DNA of 64,000 nucleotides from Nemopilema nomurai (Eukaryota > Cnidaria > Scyphozoa > Rhizostomeae > Rhizostomatidae): the NCBI GenBank assembly GCA_003864495.1, contig ML133478.1, forward strand, positions 2,368,069 to 2,432,068, in the 5' to 3' direction. A model generated the notes under the pieces. That model searched no databases and had not been told where the DNA came from. It worked only from the letters and a program-made list of their open reading frames with translations. The position numbers were made by a program, and so were the translations under genes. Positions 1 to 11,200 of the stretch are shown in pieces. Every line of letters starts with the position of its first letter. Within the stretch, counting starts at the first letter, position 1.

Positions 1-11
1 TTTTGCCACAG

Positions 12-3000
12 TTTGGAGGATTGGAGTTTCCTGAGCCAGTGGATAGCATGTTAATTACTGTCAAAGGGCAAAGATGGAGAGACATTCGGAGTATCATGAC
101 CCCCGGGTTCACATCTGGAAAACTAAAGAGCATGATGTATATTATGAACCAGGCCGGGGATACGCTTGTGAAGAAGATAGAAGAGGCAGCTGACAGCAAA
201 GAAATAGTGGATATTCATAGGTAGGTGTTTGTTTATTTACATTGCTTGGATAAGAGTTAGGCCTATGTTTTTTCTTTTACGGCGGCCTATTAACGGTTGG
301 CGGTTCGGCGGCCTGAACCCTATTTTTACGCGCAGTATCCGGATTCGGGTATGATTTTTCTACGGTTCCGCAATAGATGCGTCTTTGATGTGTAAGTTTT
401 CGACTATTTACGGCATCTGTAATGCGATTGCGGCTACTGGCTGCAATAACGGCTTGCGACCAACCCCATCATTTTATTATTTTTGCTTATTAGCAAATTA
501 TTGGCTTTTTGTGTCGTTTTGCAAGGCGACCGCGTCTTTGCGTTATATTTCATTGCGGATTGCGGCACTCGCTCATTTTTGTGCCGTTTGGCAGCTTATA
601 ATGGGAATTGGAATGATAATGCGTTGCCTTATACGTGGATTTTATATACTCTAAAATGCTTTTATCGATCTTTAACTATGTTAATCTTGAACTTTAATTG
701 TTAATTTCAAGCTAAAAATTCCTCTATCGTTCAAATTTGTTTTTCTTGAAAATTGTTGATCTAAAACTTGTTAATCTTTAAATTAGTTTTTCATACAATT
801 TGTCAATCTTTAATCTTGGGATTGATTAACCTTGAAACTTGTTAATCTTGAGATTGATTTATCCTGTTAGATTGGCCTTGGCTTTGATCTATCTTGCTTC
901 TTTGCTAGTATGGACAAACAGGATCTTTAGCTTGACAATAACTGGTATTTTATTTTGTTCTTGAAAGTGTTTGGTGTTATCAACCCCTTCACCAGATTGC
1001 CTAAATAGGACTTATTCTAGCTGTGAGGCACTTTGGTGTCATATTCTTGAATTCGATTGGCTTGTGGGGTTTGCAGAATATTGGTCTCTCAGCCAATCAA
1101 AGATTTGGAACCTAATCCTGTGGCTAGATTGCCTTTTTTATCATTAATAGTCTTTGCCAGTCATTTATTGAACATATTGGCGAATGAAAGAAAATGATAA
1201 ATAAATAACAAACTTTACTGATTTACAACATGCCTTTTAGTTGGCAGCAAGCTGTGACGATGGAGGTGATTTTGTCAGCAGCATTTGGAACACTTTCTGA
1301 ATCACAGACCAACCCGAACGACAAAGTGACGCAATATGCTAAGGATGCGATGAACCAAAAGCCATGGCCAAACATTGCAATGATGGTACCTTTTATTGGC
1401 AAGAAACTGGCCGAGTCACTTTTTATAAGCAGATATGGACTTAACTGGGGTCCAATGATTGACATAGCAAAAGCAATTCTGAAGCAAAGACGGGAGGGAG
1501 AAGGAAATACGAGAAGGGTAAGTGATCTGGTCGTTTTGTTTCGAGGCTGATCGTTTCACTTCGAGGCTGGCCGTTTTAATTCGAGACAAACTGTTTCTCT
1601 TCGAGACTGGTCGTTTCACTTCGAGGCTGGCCGTTTTAATTCACGACTAACTGTTTCACTTCGAGACAGGCCGTTTCACTTCGAGGCTGGCCAATCTAAT
1701 TCGATACTAACTGTTTCACTTCGAGACTGGCCGTTTCACTTTGAGACTGGCCGTGTCTGTGGATATTACCTAAGTCATTATTTTGCATTCATCACAGGAT
1801 TTGTTGCAAAATATGCTAGATTCCCAGCACCCGGAGAAAACGGGTTACAAACTCTCAGATAATGAAGTGATCTCCGAATTGGTACTTTTTATGTTGGCTG
1901 GATATGACACGTCAAGCAACATCCTTGGCCTAACCTGTTATCATCTGGCATTGTGTCCAGAGATCCAAGAGAAAGTCTACGAAGAAGTCAAGCGTGTGTG
2001 CGAGTCAAAAGACACGGCCACGTACGAGGATATCAAAGAAATGGTCTACTTGGATGCGTGCATCTCAGAAACGCTGCGGCTTTATCCCCCAGGTTAGCGA
2101 TTTGTCATCATGTTGGTAGAGGTTCTGCATTTTAGAGACTACGCGTTTAAGGTTAAAGGCCGATGAGTAGGGAAGGCCATCATTGCAAAATTCTATGAGA
2201 TTTATAGGGTGAGAGTGCAACATGCCATTGGTTTTGTTTGAGAATTGCTGGGGGGGGGGGGGGAAGGGGGGATGGCTGTATGATTTTGGATCGAAAAAAT
2301 ATAAATATATGCTTCAACTTGTATATCAAATTAACTAACAAAGCAATATCTCCCGCATATTATACTTCTTGCTAGGTGACACTAGAAACATAAGTGTGCT
2401 TTGATTGAATGATTTTGCGGAAATCAGAGATATCACCTGATATCTAATCGTCCGAAAAAAAGTTGAAAAAGAAGCAAATCAGAGCAAAAATTCTAGCTAT
2501 GTCCAGTCCGAAAATCATATATTTCTTCAGACAATCAGAGTGACTCAGTTTTGCAAGGATAATTTTGCCTTCAAAATCCACCTAAAACATTTATTGGGGA
2601 TTTTTCTCTCTAAAGTTCGTAATTGAAGGGGGAAAGGCCGGGTTAAACTCCTTTTTCAGAAATTTTGCATACTAATACCCATTTTTAGACATCGAAGAAC
2701 TTAACTGTTTCTGCTTTCTAGCATATGCGATAGCCCGCTTGGTTAACAAGTCCTGCGTGATTGACGGAATTCATTTCAAGAAAGACATGGGTGTAATCAT
2801 ACCAATATACGGCTTGCACCGGGACGAAGAGTACTGGTCCGAACCCAACGTTTTCAAACCGGAACGGTTTCTTCCCGAGAACAAAGAGTCTATAAACCAG
2901 TTCGCCTACTTACCGTTTGGCGAAGGTCCTCGGCACTGTATTGGTATGCGATTCGCCCAGATGGAGATAAAGACGATTTTGGCCCGGATGCTACAGAAGG

Positions 3001-3107
3001 TTCGTATGGTGCGATGTGCCGAGACGCCGGTTCCTTTGAAGGTGGCCCCAAGAACTGTTCTGTCTCCAGGTGAACCAGTCTGGATTCGATTTGAGAAGAG
3101 AGAGTAG
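12..3107 (+). CDS. CYP3-clan cytochrome P450, gene 1 of 3 (5' exon outside window)
   Basis: Membrane-bound haem monooxygenase of the CYP3 clan, expected on the ER surface oxidising lipophilic substrates. Exons seen: 12-220, 1241-1517, 1798-2092, 2722-3107 (TAG at 3105-3107). All junctions are AG/GT and phases agree. By comparison with genes 2 and 3 only the first 113 residues are missing. Visible motifs are the C-helix GQRWRDIRS, I-helix AGYDTSSN, K-helix ETLR, PERF, and haem loop FGEGPRHCIG whose Cys is the axial ligand. Coding sequence is unbroken, so it is probably functional. Intron 2 carries a ~380-bp insertion shared with gene 3; intron 3 carries a 20-bp minisatellite. Clan assignment rests on recalled CYP3A/CYP5-type motifs; the exact subfamily cannot be given. 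Confidence 0.9.
267..648. repeat. Intron-2 insertion, copy in P450 gene 1
   Basis: About 380 bp, more GC-rich than the flanking intron, placed after GGCCTAT in intron 2. The same block is at 17151-17554 in gene 3, but gene 2 continues directly across the site near 10985. I see no terminal inverted repeats and no credible protein; the short open frames inside have no recognisable similarity. Family unknown. Confidence 0.7.
1528..1755. repeat. 20-bp minisatellite in intron 3 of P450 gene 1
   Basis: About eleven degenerate tandem copies of a 20-bp unit close to GTTTCACTTCGAGGCTGGCC, starting right after the exon-3 donor at 1518. The same family fills intron 3 of genes 2 and 3. Confidence 0.85.
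2093..2721. other. Intron 4 of P450 gene 1
   Basis: Non-coding intron, nearly identical to intron 4 of gene 2 (12391-13019) and unlike that of gene 3. It contains a run of about 14 G near 2250. No genes seen. Confidence 0.8.
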
Positions 3108-3226
3108 ACTTTCCTTTTTAAAAAGACAATTTTCATGCTGACATGGAGTAGAAAGATTTTTAATTTTCAATCAATGAAGTTTTGCTTGGTTCTCTTGTAG
3201 GTCAACCATGAGGCCACCTATTTTCG

Positions 3227-3232
3227 AATAAA
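3227..3232 (+). terminator. Poly(A) signal of P450 gene 1
   Basis: AATAAA 120 bp after the stop codon; the same context recurs in gene 2 at 13526. Confidence 0.6.
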
Positions 3233-3339
3233 CTTTTGACCTGACCTTTCCGATTTTTGTATTTTAATTAATATATAGTTATATTTTATATAACTTTATA
3301 TATAAAATATAATTAATATTTCAATTAATATATAGTTTG

Positions 3340-4306
3340 TGTGTGTTGGTATTAAAACCAATACAGGTTTAATTTTGTGTGTGTTGATACAAGATGATGA
3401 CACAAGTTTCCCTCTTTATTAAGATCATGTCTTCTTCCATTGAAAATGCATCTCTTTGCTATGGTTACGAAATCTGAATCAAGAGCTTTTTCAGTGAGTA
3501 GACAGAAATATATTTGATTGCAGCGTGTGAAAAAAAAATATTTGAACATTTCACAACTGTTGTTGAATTTACATTAACTGATGTCAATCATTTTAATTAT
3601 AAAATGATCGTTAATCAATGGTGCCGTGACCCTGGGACAGTGCCCAAGATACCTCCCCTCTCATCACTTCGTAGGGGCAGTGTATGCTTCCACGACAGTG
3701 TCATTTCCTTTTGTTGTTGTTGTTGTCGTTGTTGTAGTAGTTTTGTTTTCATTTTCGCTTCTCATTTAGCAACGCTTAGCTGCGTTATGTTTAGGATATT
3801 TTAGACTTGCATTTTCCACTTTAACATGAGCTGCCAAAGTGCTTCTATTTCCACTGTCCATTTATGTCGTCGTCTTGGTCTATGTAATGTGATTAACCTC
3901 AAACTCAACATAATGTACTGTCACCTTTAAATGGGAGGGGGGTGGTGGGATTTAAAGCTAAAGAGGGTTAGCTCCCTTTACATGTAAGCAGACACCCTTT
4001 ACAGCTTGGTTTACGAATATATTTAATCAAACGATATCTCTAACCGGAAGTAGTAAATCGATATCTTATCGGAAGTAGTTTTTGTGCAAGCACGCCTTTC
4101 TGTATTTAGAGATTACGTAATCAAGGCCATATAATGCAGAGACTTTATTACGCCACATCATTCGAACAGGCCCTGTCCAGTTGCAAGGTAAGGACGTTTG
4201 GAGAACAGTCTTGCAGCCGAGAGTCCTTCCCCGCCTGGCGAAGTAGATCAAGGGAGTTGAGTTGCGTTTGAAAGGCACATACAAGTTGCAAAGTAAGTAG
4301 AATTAT
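3340..4306. repeat. Duplicated 3' flank, copy 1
   Basis: This ~970 bp spacer is duplicated at 13590-14577 downstream of gene 2, as part of the tandem duplication unit. It includes a short GTT-rich stretch (3708-3735). The shared open frame at 3514-3804 has no recognisable domain and is not called as a gene. Confidence 0.8.
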
Positions 4307-5260
4307 TATTTGTGTGGCGAAGTAAGATCCTCGGGTCTAAGTACATGTTATACACCCTGTCCCCGACTCTAGAGCTAGACGAAATAACACAGGGCGCTTT
4401 TATTGTTAGCAGCTTAAACAAAAAAGTTAGAGCCTTTGTGATAACCTCACATTATCAAATGTTTGACTAAATTTGTCAAAAGTTTTCTGCTTTGCAAAAA
4501 TGTAGTTTTTTGACAAAGTTTCATGACAATATGAAGAAGTGGATGTGGGCAGGGATGTAAAAGGTGACATTTTAAAAGGGGGGGGGGCGTACTGCAGTGT
4601 GTGAGGGCAAAAGGCGTGATCCCAGATGTCTCGGCCCTTTTGCTTCGTTTCAGTGTTTTGTATCGAGTTAATTTTATTTATAATGTTCACTTAACCATCC
4701 ATAAGTAGAGTTGTCTAGCATCAGTTACCTTGACAGACGAAGGCAGTTTCAGAAAGCTGATGCTGTGCGAAACTGAATCAAATATTCAAATATAATAGTA
4801 TTATATAAGTATTTGGACGATGTTGTAATTACTAAAGGCCCAGGGTATTGGTTGGACCCAGTCCTCTTCCCGCCAGCAACCGCGCTGTCAACTCCTGCTA
4901 TTGTTTATTTATACGAGGCACTTGCAGGTTGGATGAGTCATACAGCATATCGCTCGCAAGGCTATGGTCACTTAAATTGTAAATAGACATCTTCAGTTAT
5001 AAAGAAACGTCAAGTTATGCTATCTCTGGCTCAGAATCCTGTCTTTACAACAAACGAGATACACTTTAACTGCAAGTAAAGTTTCGTATATTGTCCTGAA
5101 CATCCAGAATTCTGTCTGAAACATGAGCTTTTGTCCGCTTTACAAAAATACAAGTATTCTTTGCGAATTTTCCATGTCTCGAGTTTCTTCCCGTCCCCAG
5201 GTTACACATCACGTGATGGGTCACGTGATAGGTCACCTGATGAATATCGAATGCAACCGT
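4307..5260. other. Spacer between P450 gene 1 and the THAP element
   Basis: No gene seen. 4320-4500 matches 15700-15800, upstream of gene 3; 4510-5230 has no counterpart there. Near 5205-5240 there is a short run of CACGTG-containing repeats just before the transposon end. Confidence 0.6.
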
Positions 5261-5303
5261 GCGGGAGACGAAATCCTACCCATTAAATGTAGGAGCTGCG
5301 AGG

Positions 5304-6187
5304 CTCCTTCGCAAGGTCTTCATAAAATTTGTTCGTTTATGTTTTGGTTCCTATGCTAGAATAGTAATAACATGATAAAAAACTAGAGCAGATAACAACT
5401 GGTTTTACTGAAGTAAACCTTTAACGATTCTTTGTCGATCTGTCGAATTTATTCTCAATTAGATGGACCCAACTCGCGAAGATTATAGAAAATGTTGAAA
5501 ATATTTGTGCCCGGCCTCAACATTTTGCCCGACAGACATTCGCACAGAATTTCAAAAACCCCTTTTCAAGATGCAGCGGCTACCTCAGACTAAACCAAAC
5601 ACATATTTTCATCTCAAATGACGAATAACCTACCCGGGGATGGTTTTCACTGAAATTTAGACCAAAATTTCGGAGAGAAGAGTGATTTATCCACTGCATC
5701 AGTCTCTGAGGAAACCCCGCAAAAGTGTAGAAAGTACAAATTTTTGTCCCTTAATAGCTCCTGCAAAACGGGTCGAAATCGGACGAAACTTAGCAAGACT
5801 ACTAAACTCGATGTGCTAAAGATATATTTTTAGGTTTTGTTGATTCATTTCCATAAACGGCGAATGTCTATCAATTTTTTTGCAGCCTGGAAACTTTTCC
5901 GATTTGTTGCAAATGGAATTAAACCTTTGTCTGCAGTTGTTTTCTTAGCCTTCTTCGGGATACGACCATCCCCTTGATTGAAAATAGATACATAGATAAA
6001 CCCCTTTGTTTATTTGAGCCACGCCCATGGAACCACGCCCCTTATCAATTTTGAATAAGTATGGGCATGACGACTGGTTTCTTCCCAGCTTCGCCACTGC
6101 TGCTAAGGGTTCCACTCCTCAAACAGAACAGCCGTACTTCAATGCTCTTTCGCTCTAGTCTTCCGATGGTAACCATTGACAAGTTTC
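5304..6187. other. Left-arm filler of the THAP element
   Basis: About 880 bp between the outer and inner inverted repeats on the left; the right arm has only ~105 bp in this position. I see no coding potential or recognised motif. Confidence 0.5.
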
Positions 6188-6280
6188 GTTGAAAGCATAG
6201 TCAATGGAAAAGGAATGGTTAGGAAAGCTTTTGTCTTTCAACAGCAATGTTATTGTTCGCGATTTCCTATGTCACGTGAC
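6188..6280 (+). promoter_or_regulatory. Mirrored promoter segment, left copy
   Basis: A 40-bp block (6188-6228) repeated in inverse at 7791-7830, followed by a palindromic E-box GTCACGTGAC at 6271-6280, 58 bp before the THAP ATG. The same E-box followed by GACGA lies 27 bp before the - strand ATG. The duplicated block upstream of both genes suggests a shared promoter. This is inferred from position. Confidence 0.45.
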
Positions 6281-6338
6281 GACGAGGCGGGAAGTAAACC
6301 TGGCCTAACCAAGTCACGAAATTGTTGAACGATGCGAA

Positions 6339-6950
6339 ATGCCGGGTGAAAACTGTGGTTTTTATGGATGTACGAACAACAGAACTACCGATTTAAGTAG
6401 AAGAAGAAAAGATCCGTTGATTTCTAAAATTTCCTTTTTCCAAATTCCGTTACCAAACGAAAGAGACAGCGAAGAAACGAAAAAGATTACTGCGAAAAAG
6501 GAATGGATAAGAATTGTTTGTCGAACACGTGTAAGGGACAGCGATCTAGACAGACAGTTTAAAGAGAAAAAATTTTATTTGTGTGAAACACATTTTAATC
6601 CGAGCGATATTGACGAATTTCCTACGTGCAAAGTACTTCGCACAGGATCAGTTCCCAGCATAAATTTGCCTAGGAAGTCGCTAGATGATGGCGAGGTGAA
6701 AGAAGAACGCCGGTCGCTTGTCAGGGATTTGTCTTTGAAGGGGAAATACACATCCTTTTCGAAATTTGTAAAAGGAGGTGAAACCTCGAAGATTAATCCC
6801 TGGTCTTATGAGGTTACAGATCGTCAGGTGAATTTCACCTTGGCTGACAAAGAATCTTGGGTGCCCCGGTTTTATGTGAGCATTTATGATGAATTTTCTG
6901 TGGAATGCTTTTATGGATGCTTCCCATCAGATACTCCACTATTTCAATGA
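6339..6950 (+). CDS. THAP-domain protein, transposon-encoded, 203 aa
   Basis: Putative sequence-specific DNA-binding protein. The N-terminus is a THAP zinc finger: Cys6 and Cys11, then Cys82 and His85 (C-x4-C...C-x2-H), with the invariant Trp56, an IPLP segment at 36-39 in the place of the FPxD-type proline, and SVPSI at 104-108 in place of the AVPTI box. Spacing between the zinc pairs is longer than usual through an Arg/Lys-rich insert (about 21-30). After residue 120 there is no recognised domain; residues 150-190 read like the start of a transposase core but end abruptly. The ATG at 6339 gives the standard THAP start (Met-Pro...). The last 116 bp overlap the opposite-strand coding region. 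It could be a truncated THAP transposase or a stand-alone DNA-binding subunit. Confidence 0.8.
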   Translation: MPGENCGFYGCTNNRTTDLSRRRKDPLISKISFFQIPLPNERDSEETKKITAKKEWIRIVCRTRVRDSDLDRQFKEKKFYLCETHFNPSDIDEFPTCKVLRTGSVPSINLPRKSLDDGEVKEERRSLVRDLSLKGKYTSFSKFVKGGETSKINPWSYEVTDRQVNFTLADKESWVPRFYVSIYDEFSVECFYGCFPSDTPLFQ

Positions 6951-7711
6951 TTCCCATCAGCTTTGTTGAAGGTGCCCACAAACCGCCCTTGTCCATGCTT
7001 GCAATGAAGGCACTGTGGGAAGTTTCAACCGATAAAGTTTTGGCAAAAAGAGATTTGATTTCTTCTTGCCACGGGCTTTTTCTCTTGTGAAAAACAGCCT
7101 CTTTATAAATCTGGCTGAGAGCTGAACCGGCAACATAGGCCAACGGACCGCGTTCTTCCTGTCTTAGCCCCTTTTCACATGAATTCTCCACATCACCGAG
7201 AATTCCCTTTTTTACGTGATACAGCATGGCTGTCGCCAACTTTAAAAGAAATAAATTTGTTTCTTCCACACTTCTATCAGGGAAAAATTCGAGCGTTCTT
7301 GTAATGCGATAACAAATTGTTTATGAACGACTGGAGCCTTAGGGGAACTTCACTTGGCAGTCTTTCAATTAATTCTGCACTGTACATATTTTCCTTCAAT
7401 GCATTCTCCTTAATTTCTCTAGCAATGACAACAAAGTCTTCAGCCTTGAGAAATGGCTCTTTTGGCAAAGAATAATGATTCCTCCCAATGTGAACTTCTA
7501 GGCCACTTTTTGATCGGCAGATTCGTTGACACAAGTTGCAAAGAAATTATTGCGCACAAATCAGTTCAATAACATCATCGTCCGAAATGAATGTGGTAGG
7601 AAGACTTTCATCATCAAAAACGAAATCATTAGTTGAAATAAGCGAATCTGAAAATGTAAATTCGTCATCGGGAAGCGCTTCGATCTCACTCACTTCACTG
7701 TTTGTCGCCAT
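6835..7711 (-). pseudogene. C2H2 / transposase C-terminus-like gene, broken
   Basis: Starting at the ATG complementary to 7709-7711, an acidic 54-residue stretch is closed by an in-frame TAA at 7547-7549. The frame then continues directly into a canonical C2H2 finger (C-x2-C-x12-H-x4-H, with Cys at codons 58 and 61 and His at 74 and 79) and stays open to 7277. A second frame, open from about 7320 to 6835 and shifted by one base, carries LAYVAGSALSQIY and later SMDKGGLWAPS. These resemble the C-terminal region of P-element/THAP9-like transposases; that similarity is from memory and weak. One nonsense codon and one frameshift therefore interrupt what reads as a single ~300-residue gene. An intron covering the shift is possible, but I see no good splice sites. 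Confidence 0.6.
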
Positions 7712-7738
7712 TGCGATAGAAAACCTTACCGGTTCGTC

Positions 7739-7830
7739 GTCACGTGACCATTAGTTCAACATAATTTGCAAAATCCTTTGTTCCGCCGTTGCTTTCCTAA
7801 CCATTCCTTTTCTATTGACTATGTTGAAAG
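7739..7830 (-). promoter_or_regulatory. Mirrored promoter segment, right copy
   Basis: Inverse copy of 6188-6280: a 40-bp block at 7791-7830 and the palindromic E-box GTCACGTGAC at 7739-7748, upstream of the - strand gene. The spacing between block and E-box is similar in both arms (42 bp left, 42 bp right). Confidence 0.45.
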
Positions 7831-8203
7831 TCAGTCCCAATATTGGTTTCCTCGTGTTCATCAAATTGCTCGTCGTAGCTTAGTGGGCGTTGGCCCGATA
7901 AAACGAAATCTGTATCCACATATCTGGGAAGAAGCCTCACAGTTCCTACTTTTGATAGGTGGGATTTCGTCTCTACCGTTCGAGACCAGATTGCTCGGGC
8001 AGCGTAGAATCTCATACAGGGAGACAAGAGTTGCGGAGTCAACAAACAAACGACCACAAAAGATATTCAAATTATATGTATCTATACACCTCATTCCTTA
8101 TAGTATAGAAATGAAGTTATCTATTTAATTATCAGGTATCGAGGGCCTCTTTTTCATCATCATTTTTCTGTCCTCTAGATATTTGGATAAAGAGACGCCA
8201 AAT

Positions 8204-11200
8204 ATGGACTTTGTATCTGACGCAGTGACTGCTGCGAAGGAGCATTGGCTTCTGACGTCACTGATGTTGTTTGCCACACTGGTGTATTGGCATTACGTGG
8301 TCAACTTCACTACACTGAAGAGGCTCGGGATCCCAGGCCCTACCCCTTGGCCGCTGATCGGCAATTCCATGATCGTTATACTTAAAAGAAAGAAATTTCA
8401 CGAGTTTTTCGAGCACGCTGCCAAAAAGTATGGTAAGGTGTACGGAATCTACTTTTTGAAAGTGCCAATGATAGCTATCGCAGAGCCCGAAACGATCAAG
8501 AAGGTGCTTGTCAAAAACTTCGAGAACTTTTGCGACCGACCTGTAAGTAATACTTTCCGGGAAGGCCCTTTTCCGGGCACTAGTTACAAAAAGGTGCTTT
8601 TCCGGGCACTAGTTGGATAAAGGCCCTTTTCCGGGCACTAGTTGCATAAAGGCCGTTTTCCGGGCACTAGTTATATAGACGCCCTTTTGCGAGCACTAGT
8701 TGTATGAAGTCCCTTTTCTGGGCACTAGTAACATGAAGGCCCTTTTGTGGGTACTAGTTGCATGAAGGCCCTTTTCTGGGCACTAGTTAGATAAAGGCCC
8801 CTTTTCCGGGCATCAGTTACACGAAGGCCTTTTTCTATGCACTAATTAGATGAAGGCCCTTTTCTGGGCACTAGTTGCATGAAGGCCCTTTTGTGGGTAC
8901 TAGTTGCATGAAGGCCCTTTTCTGGGCACTAGTTAGATAAAGGCCCCTTTTCCGGGCATCAGTTACACGAAGGCCTTTTTCTATGCACTAATTAGATGAA
9001 GGCCCTTTTCTGGGCAGTAGTAACATGAAGGCCCTTTTGTGGGTACTAGTTGCATGAAGGCCCTTTTCTGGGCACTAGTTAGATAAAGGCCCCTTTTCCG
9101 GGCATCAGTTACACGAAGGCCTTTTTCTATGCACTAATTAGATGAAGGCCCTTTTCTGGGCACTAGTAACATGAAGGCCCTTTTGTGGGCACTAGTTGCA
9201 TGAAGGCCGTTTTCCGGGCACTAGTTATATAGACGCCCTTTTCCGGGCACTAGTTGCATGAACTCCTTTTTCCGGGCACTAGTAACATGAAGGCCCTTTG
9301 TGGGCACTAGTTGCATGAAGGCCCTTTTCCGGGCACTAGTTGCATGAAGGCTCTTTTCCGAGCATTAGTCACACGAAGGCCTTTTTCTATGCACTAATTA
9401 GATGAAGGCCCTTTTCTGGGCACTAGTTAGATAAAGGCCCCTTTTCCGGGCATCAGTTACACGAAGGCCTTTTTCTATGCACTAATTAGATGAAGGCCCT
9501 TTTCTGGGCACTAGTTGCATGAAGGCCCTTTTCCGGGCACTAGTTATATAGACGCCCTTTTCCGGGCACTAGTTGCATGAACTCCCTTTTCTGGGCACTA
9601 GTAACATGAAGGCCCTTTGTGGGCACTAGTTGCATGAAGGCCCTTTTCCGGGCATCAGTTACACGAAGGCCTTTTTCTATGCACTAATTAGATGAAGGCC
9701 CTTTTCTGGGCACTAGTTAGATAAAGGCCCCTTTTCCAGGCATCAGTTACACGAAGGCCTTTTTCTATGCAATAAATTAGATGAAGGCCCTTTTCTGGGC
9801 ACTAGTTGCATGAAGGCCCTTTTCTGGGCACTAGTTAGATAAAGGCCCCTTTTCCAGGCATTAGTTACACGAAGGCCTTTTTCTCTGCACCAATTAGATG
9901 AAGGCCCTTTTCCGGGCACTAGTTGCATGAAGGCCCTTTTCAGGGCACTAGTTGCATGAAGGCCCTTTTCCGAGCATTAGTCACATGAAGGCCTCTTTCT
10001 GGGCACTAGTTAGATAAAGGCCCCTTTTCCGGGCATCAGTTACACGAAGGCCTTTTTCTATGCACCAATTAGATGAAGGCCCTTTTCCGGGCACTAGTTG
10101 CATGAAGGCCCTTTTCAGGGCACTAGTTGCATGAAGACCCTTTTCCGAGCATTAGTCACATGAAGGCCTTTTTCTGGGCACTAGTTAGATAAAGGCCCCT
10201 TTTCCAGGCATCAGTTACACGAAGGCCTTTTTCTATGCACTAATTAGATGAAGGCCCTTTTCCGGGCACTAGTTGCATGAAGGCCCTTTTCTGGGCACTA
10301 GTTGCATGAAGGCCCTTTTCCGAGCATTAGTCACATGAAGGCCTTTTTCTGGGCACTAGTTAGATAAAGGCCCCTTTTCCAGGCATCAGTTACACGAAGG
10401 CCTTTTTCTCTGCACCAATTAGATGAAGGCCCTTTTCCGGGCACTAGTTGCATGAAGGCCCTTTTCAGGTCACTAGTTGCATGAAGGCCCTTTTCCGGGA
10501 ACTAGTTGCATGAAGGCCTTTTTCAGGGCACTAGTTGTATGAATGCCCCTTCCGTGAAATCTGGCTTCTGATTGTAGGCTGAACTTTGATCTCTTGGCAT
10601 AGATTAGAACGTCTGCAGTACTCAAACCCTCTTCAACTTGCATTTATTATGACGAACGAATCTTTACTATGAGTCTGTTTTTTGTCATGTTATTACAAAC
10701 TTTAATGGCATCAAAATTTTTGCCACAGTCTGGAGGATTGGAGTTACCTGAGCCACTGGATAGCATGTTGACTGTTGTCAAAGGGCAAAGGTGGAAGGAC
10801 ATTCGCAGCATAATGAGCCCCGGGTTTACATCTGGAAAACTAAAGTGCATGATGCATATTATGAACCAGGCCGGGGATACGCTTGTGAAGAAGATAGTAG
10901 AGGCAGCTGACAGCAAAGAAATAGTGGATATTCACAGGTAGGTGTTTGTATATTTACATTGCTTTGATAAGAGTTAGGCCTATATGCTTAGTCTAAGATG
11001 CTTCTATCTATCTTTAACTATGTTAATCTTTAACTATGTTAATCTTGAACTTTAATTGTTATTTTCAAGCTTAAAATGCCTTAATCGTTAAAATTTGTTT
11101 TTCTTGAAAATTGTTGATCTAAAACTTGTTAATCTTTAAATTAGTTTTTCATACAATTTATCAATCTTTAATCTCGGGATTGATTAACCTTGAAACTTGT

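Larger units (their letters stand above)
5262..7978. mobile_element. THAP-carrying DNA transposon with inverted ends
   Basis: Ends are inverted copies: 5265-5303 on + matches 7936-7975 on -, both sharing GAGACGAAATCC and then a GTAGGA...CTG.GAGGCT core. A second inverted pair lies inside (6188-6228 versus 7791-7830, about 40 bp, almost identical), and a third at the GTCACGTGAC sites. Between the arms are two convergent coding regions. The right end joins sequence homologous to the gene 3 promoter (15950 onward) and the left end joins sequence matching 15832-15856. ACCGT occurs just outside both ends and could be a target duplication, but there is no clean empty site. No complete catalytic domain is seen, so the copy is probably non-autonomous. 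Family assignment (P-like, Kolobok-like or other) is open. Confidence 0.65.

Noticed and set aside
385..704. Open frames within the intron-2 insertion
   Set aside because: Not similar to any protein I know; conserved between copies only because the whole insertion is.
3514..3804. Duplicated open frame after genes 1 and 2 (also 13783-14073)
   Set aside because: Conservation is explained by recent segmental duplication; no domain, and it includes a simple-sequence GTT run.
8183..8206. P450 gene 2 start at 8183 (and the equivalent 16151 in gene 3)
   Set aside because: These are TTG codons; the first ATG is at 8204 (16172 in gene 3) and gives the normal P450 length.
8556..10550. CRISPR-like array
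   Set aside because: The units are contiguous 29-bp tandem copies without unique spacers, inside a eukaryotic intron.
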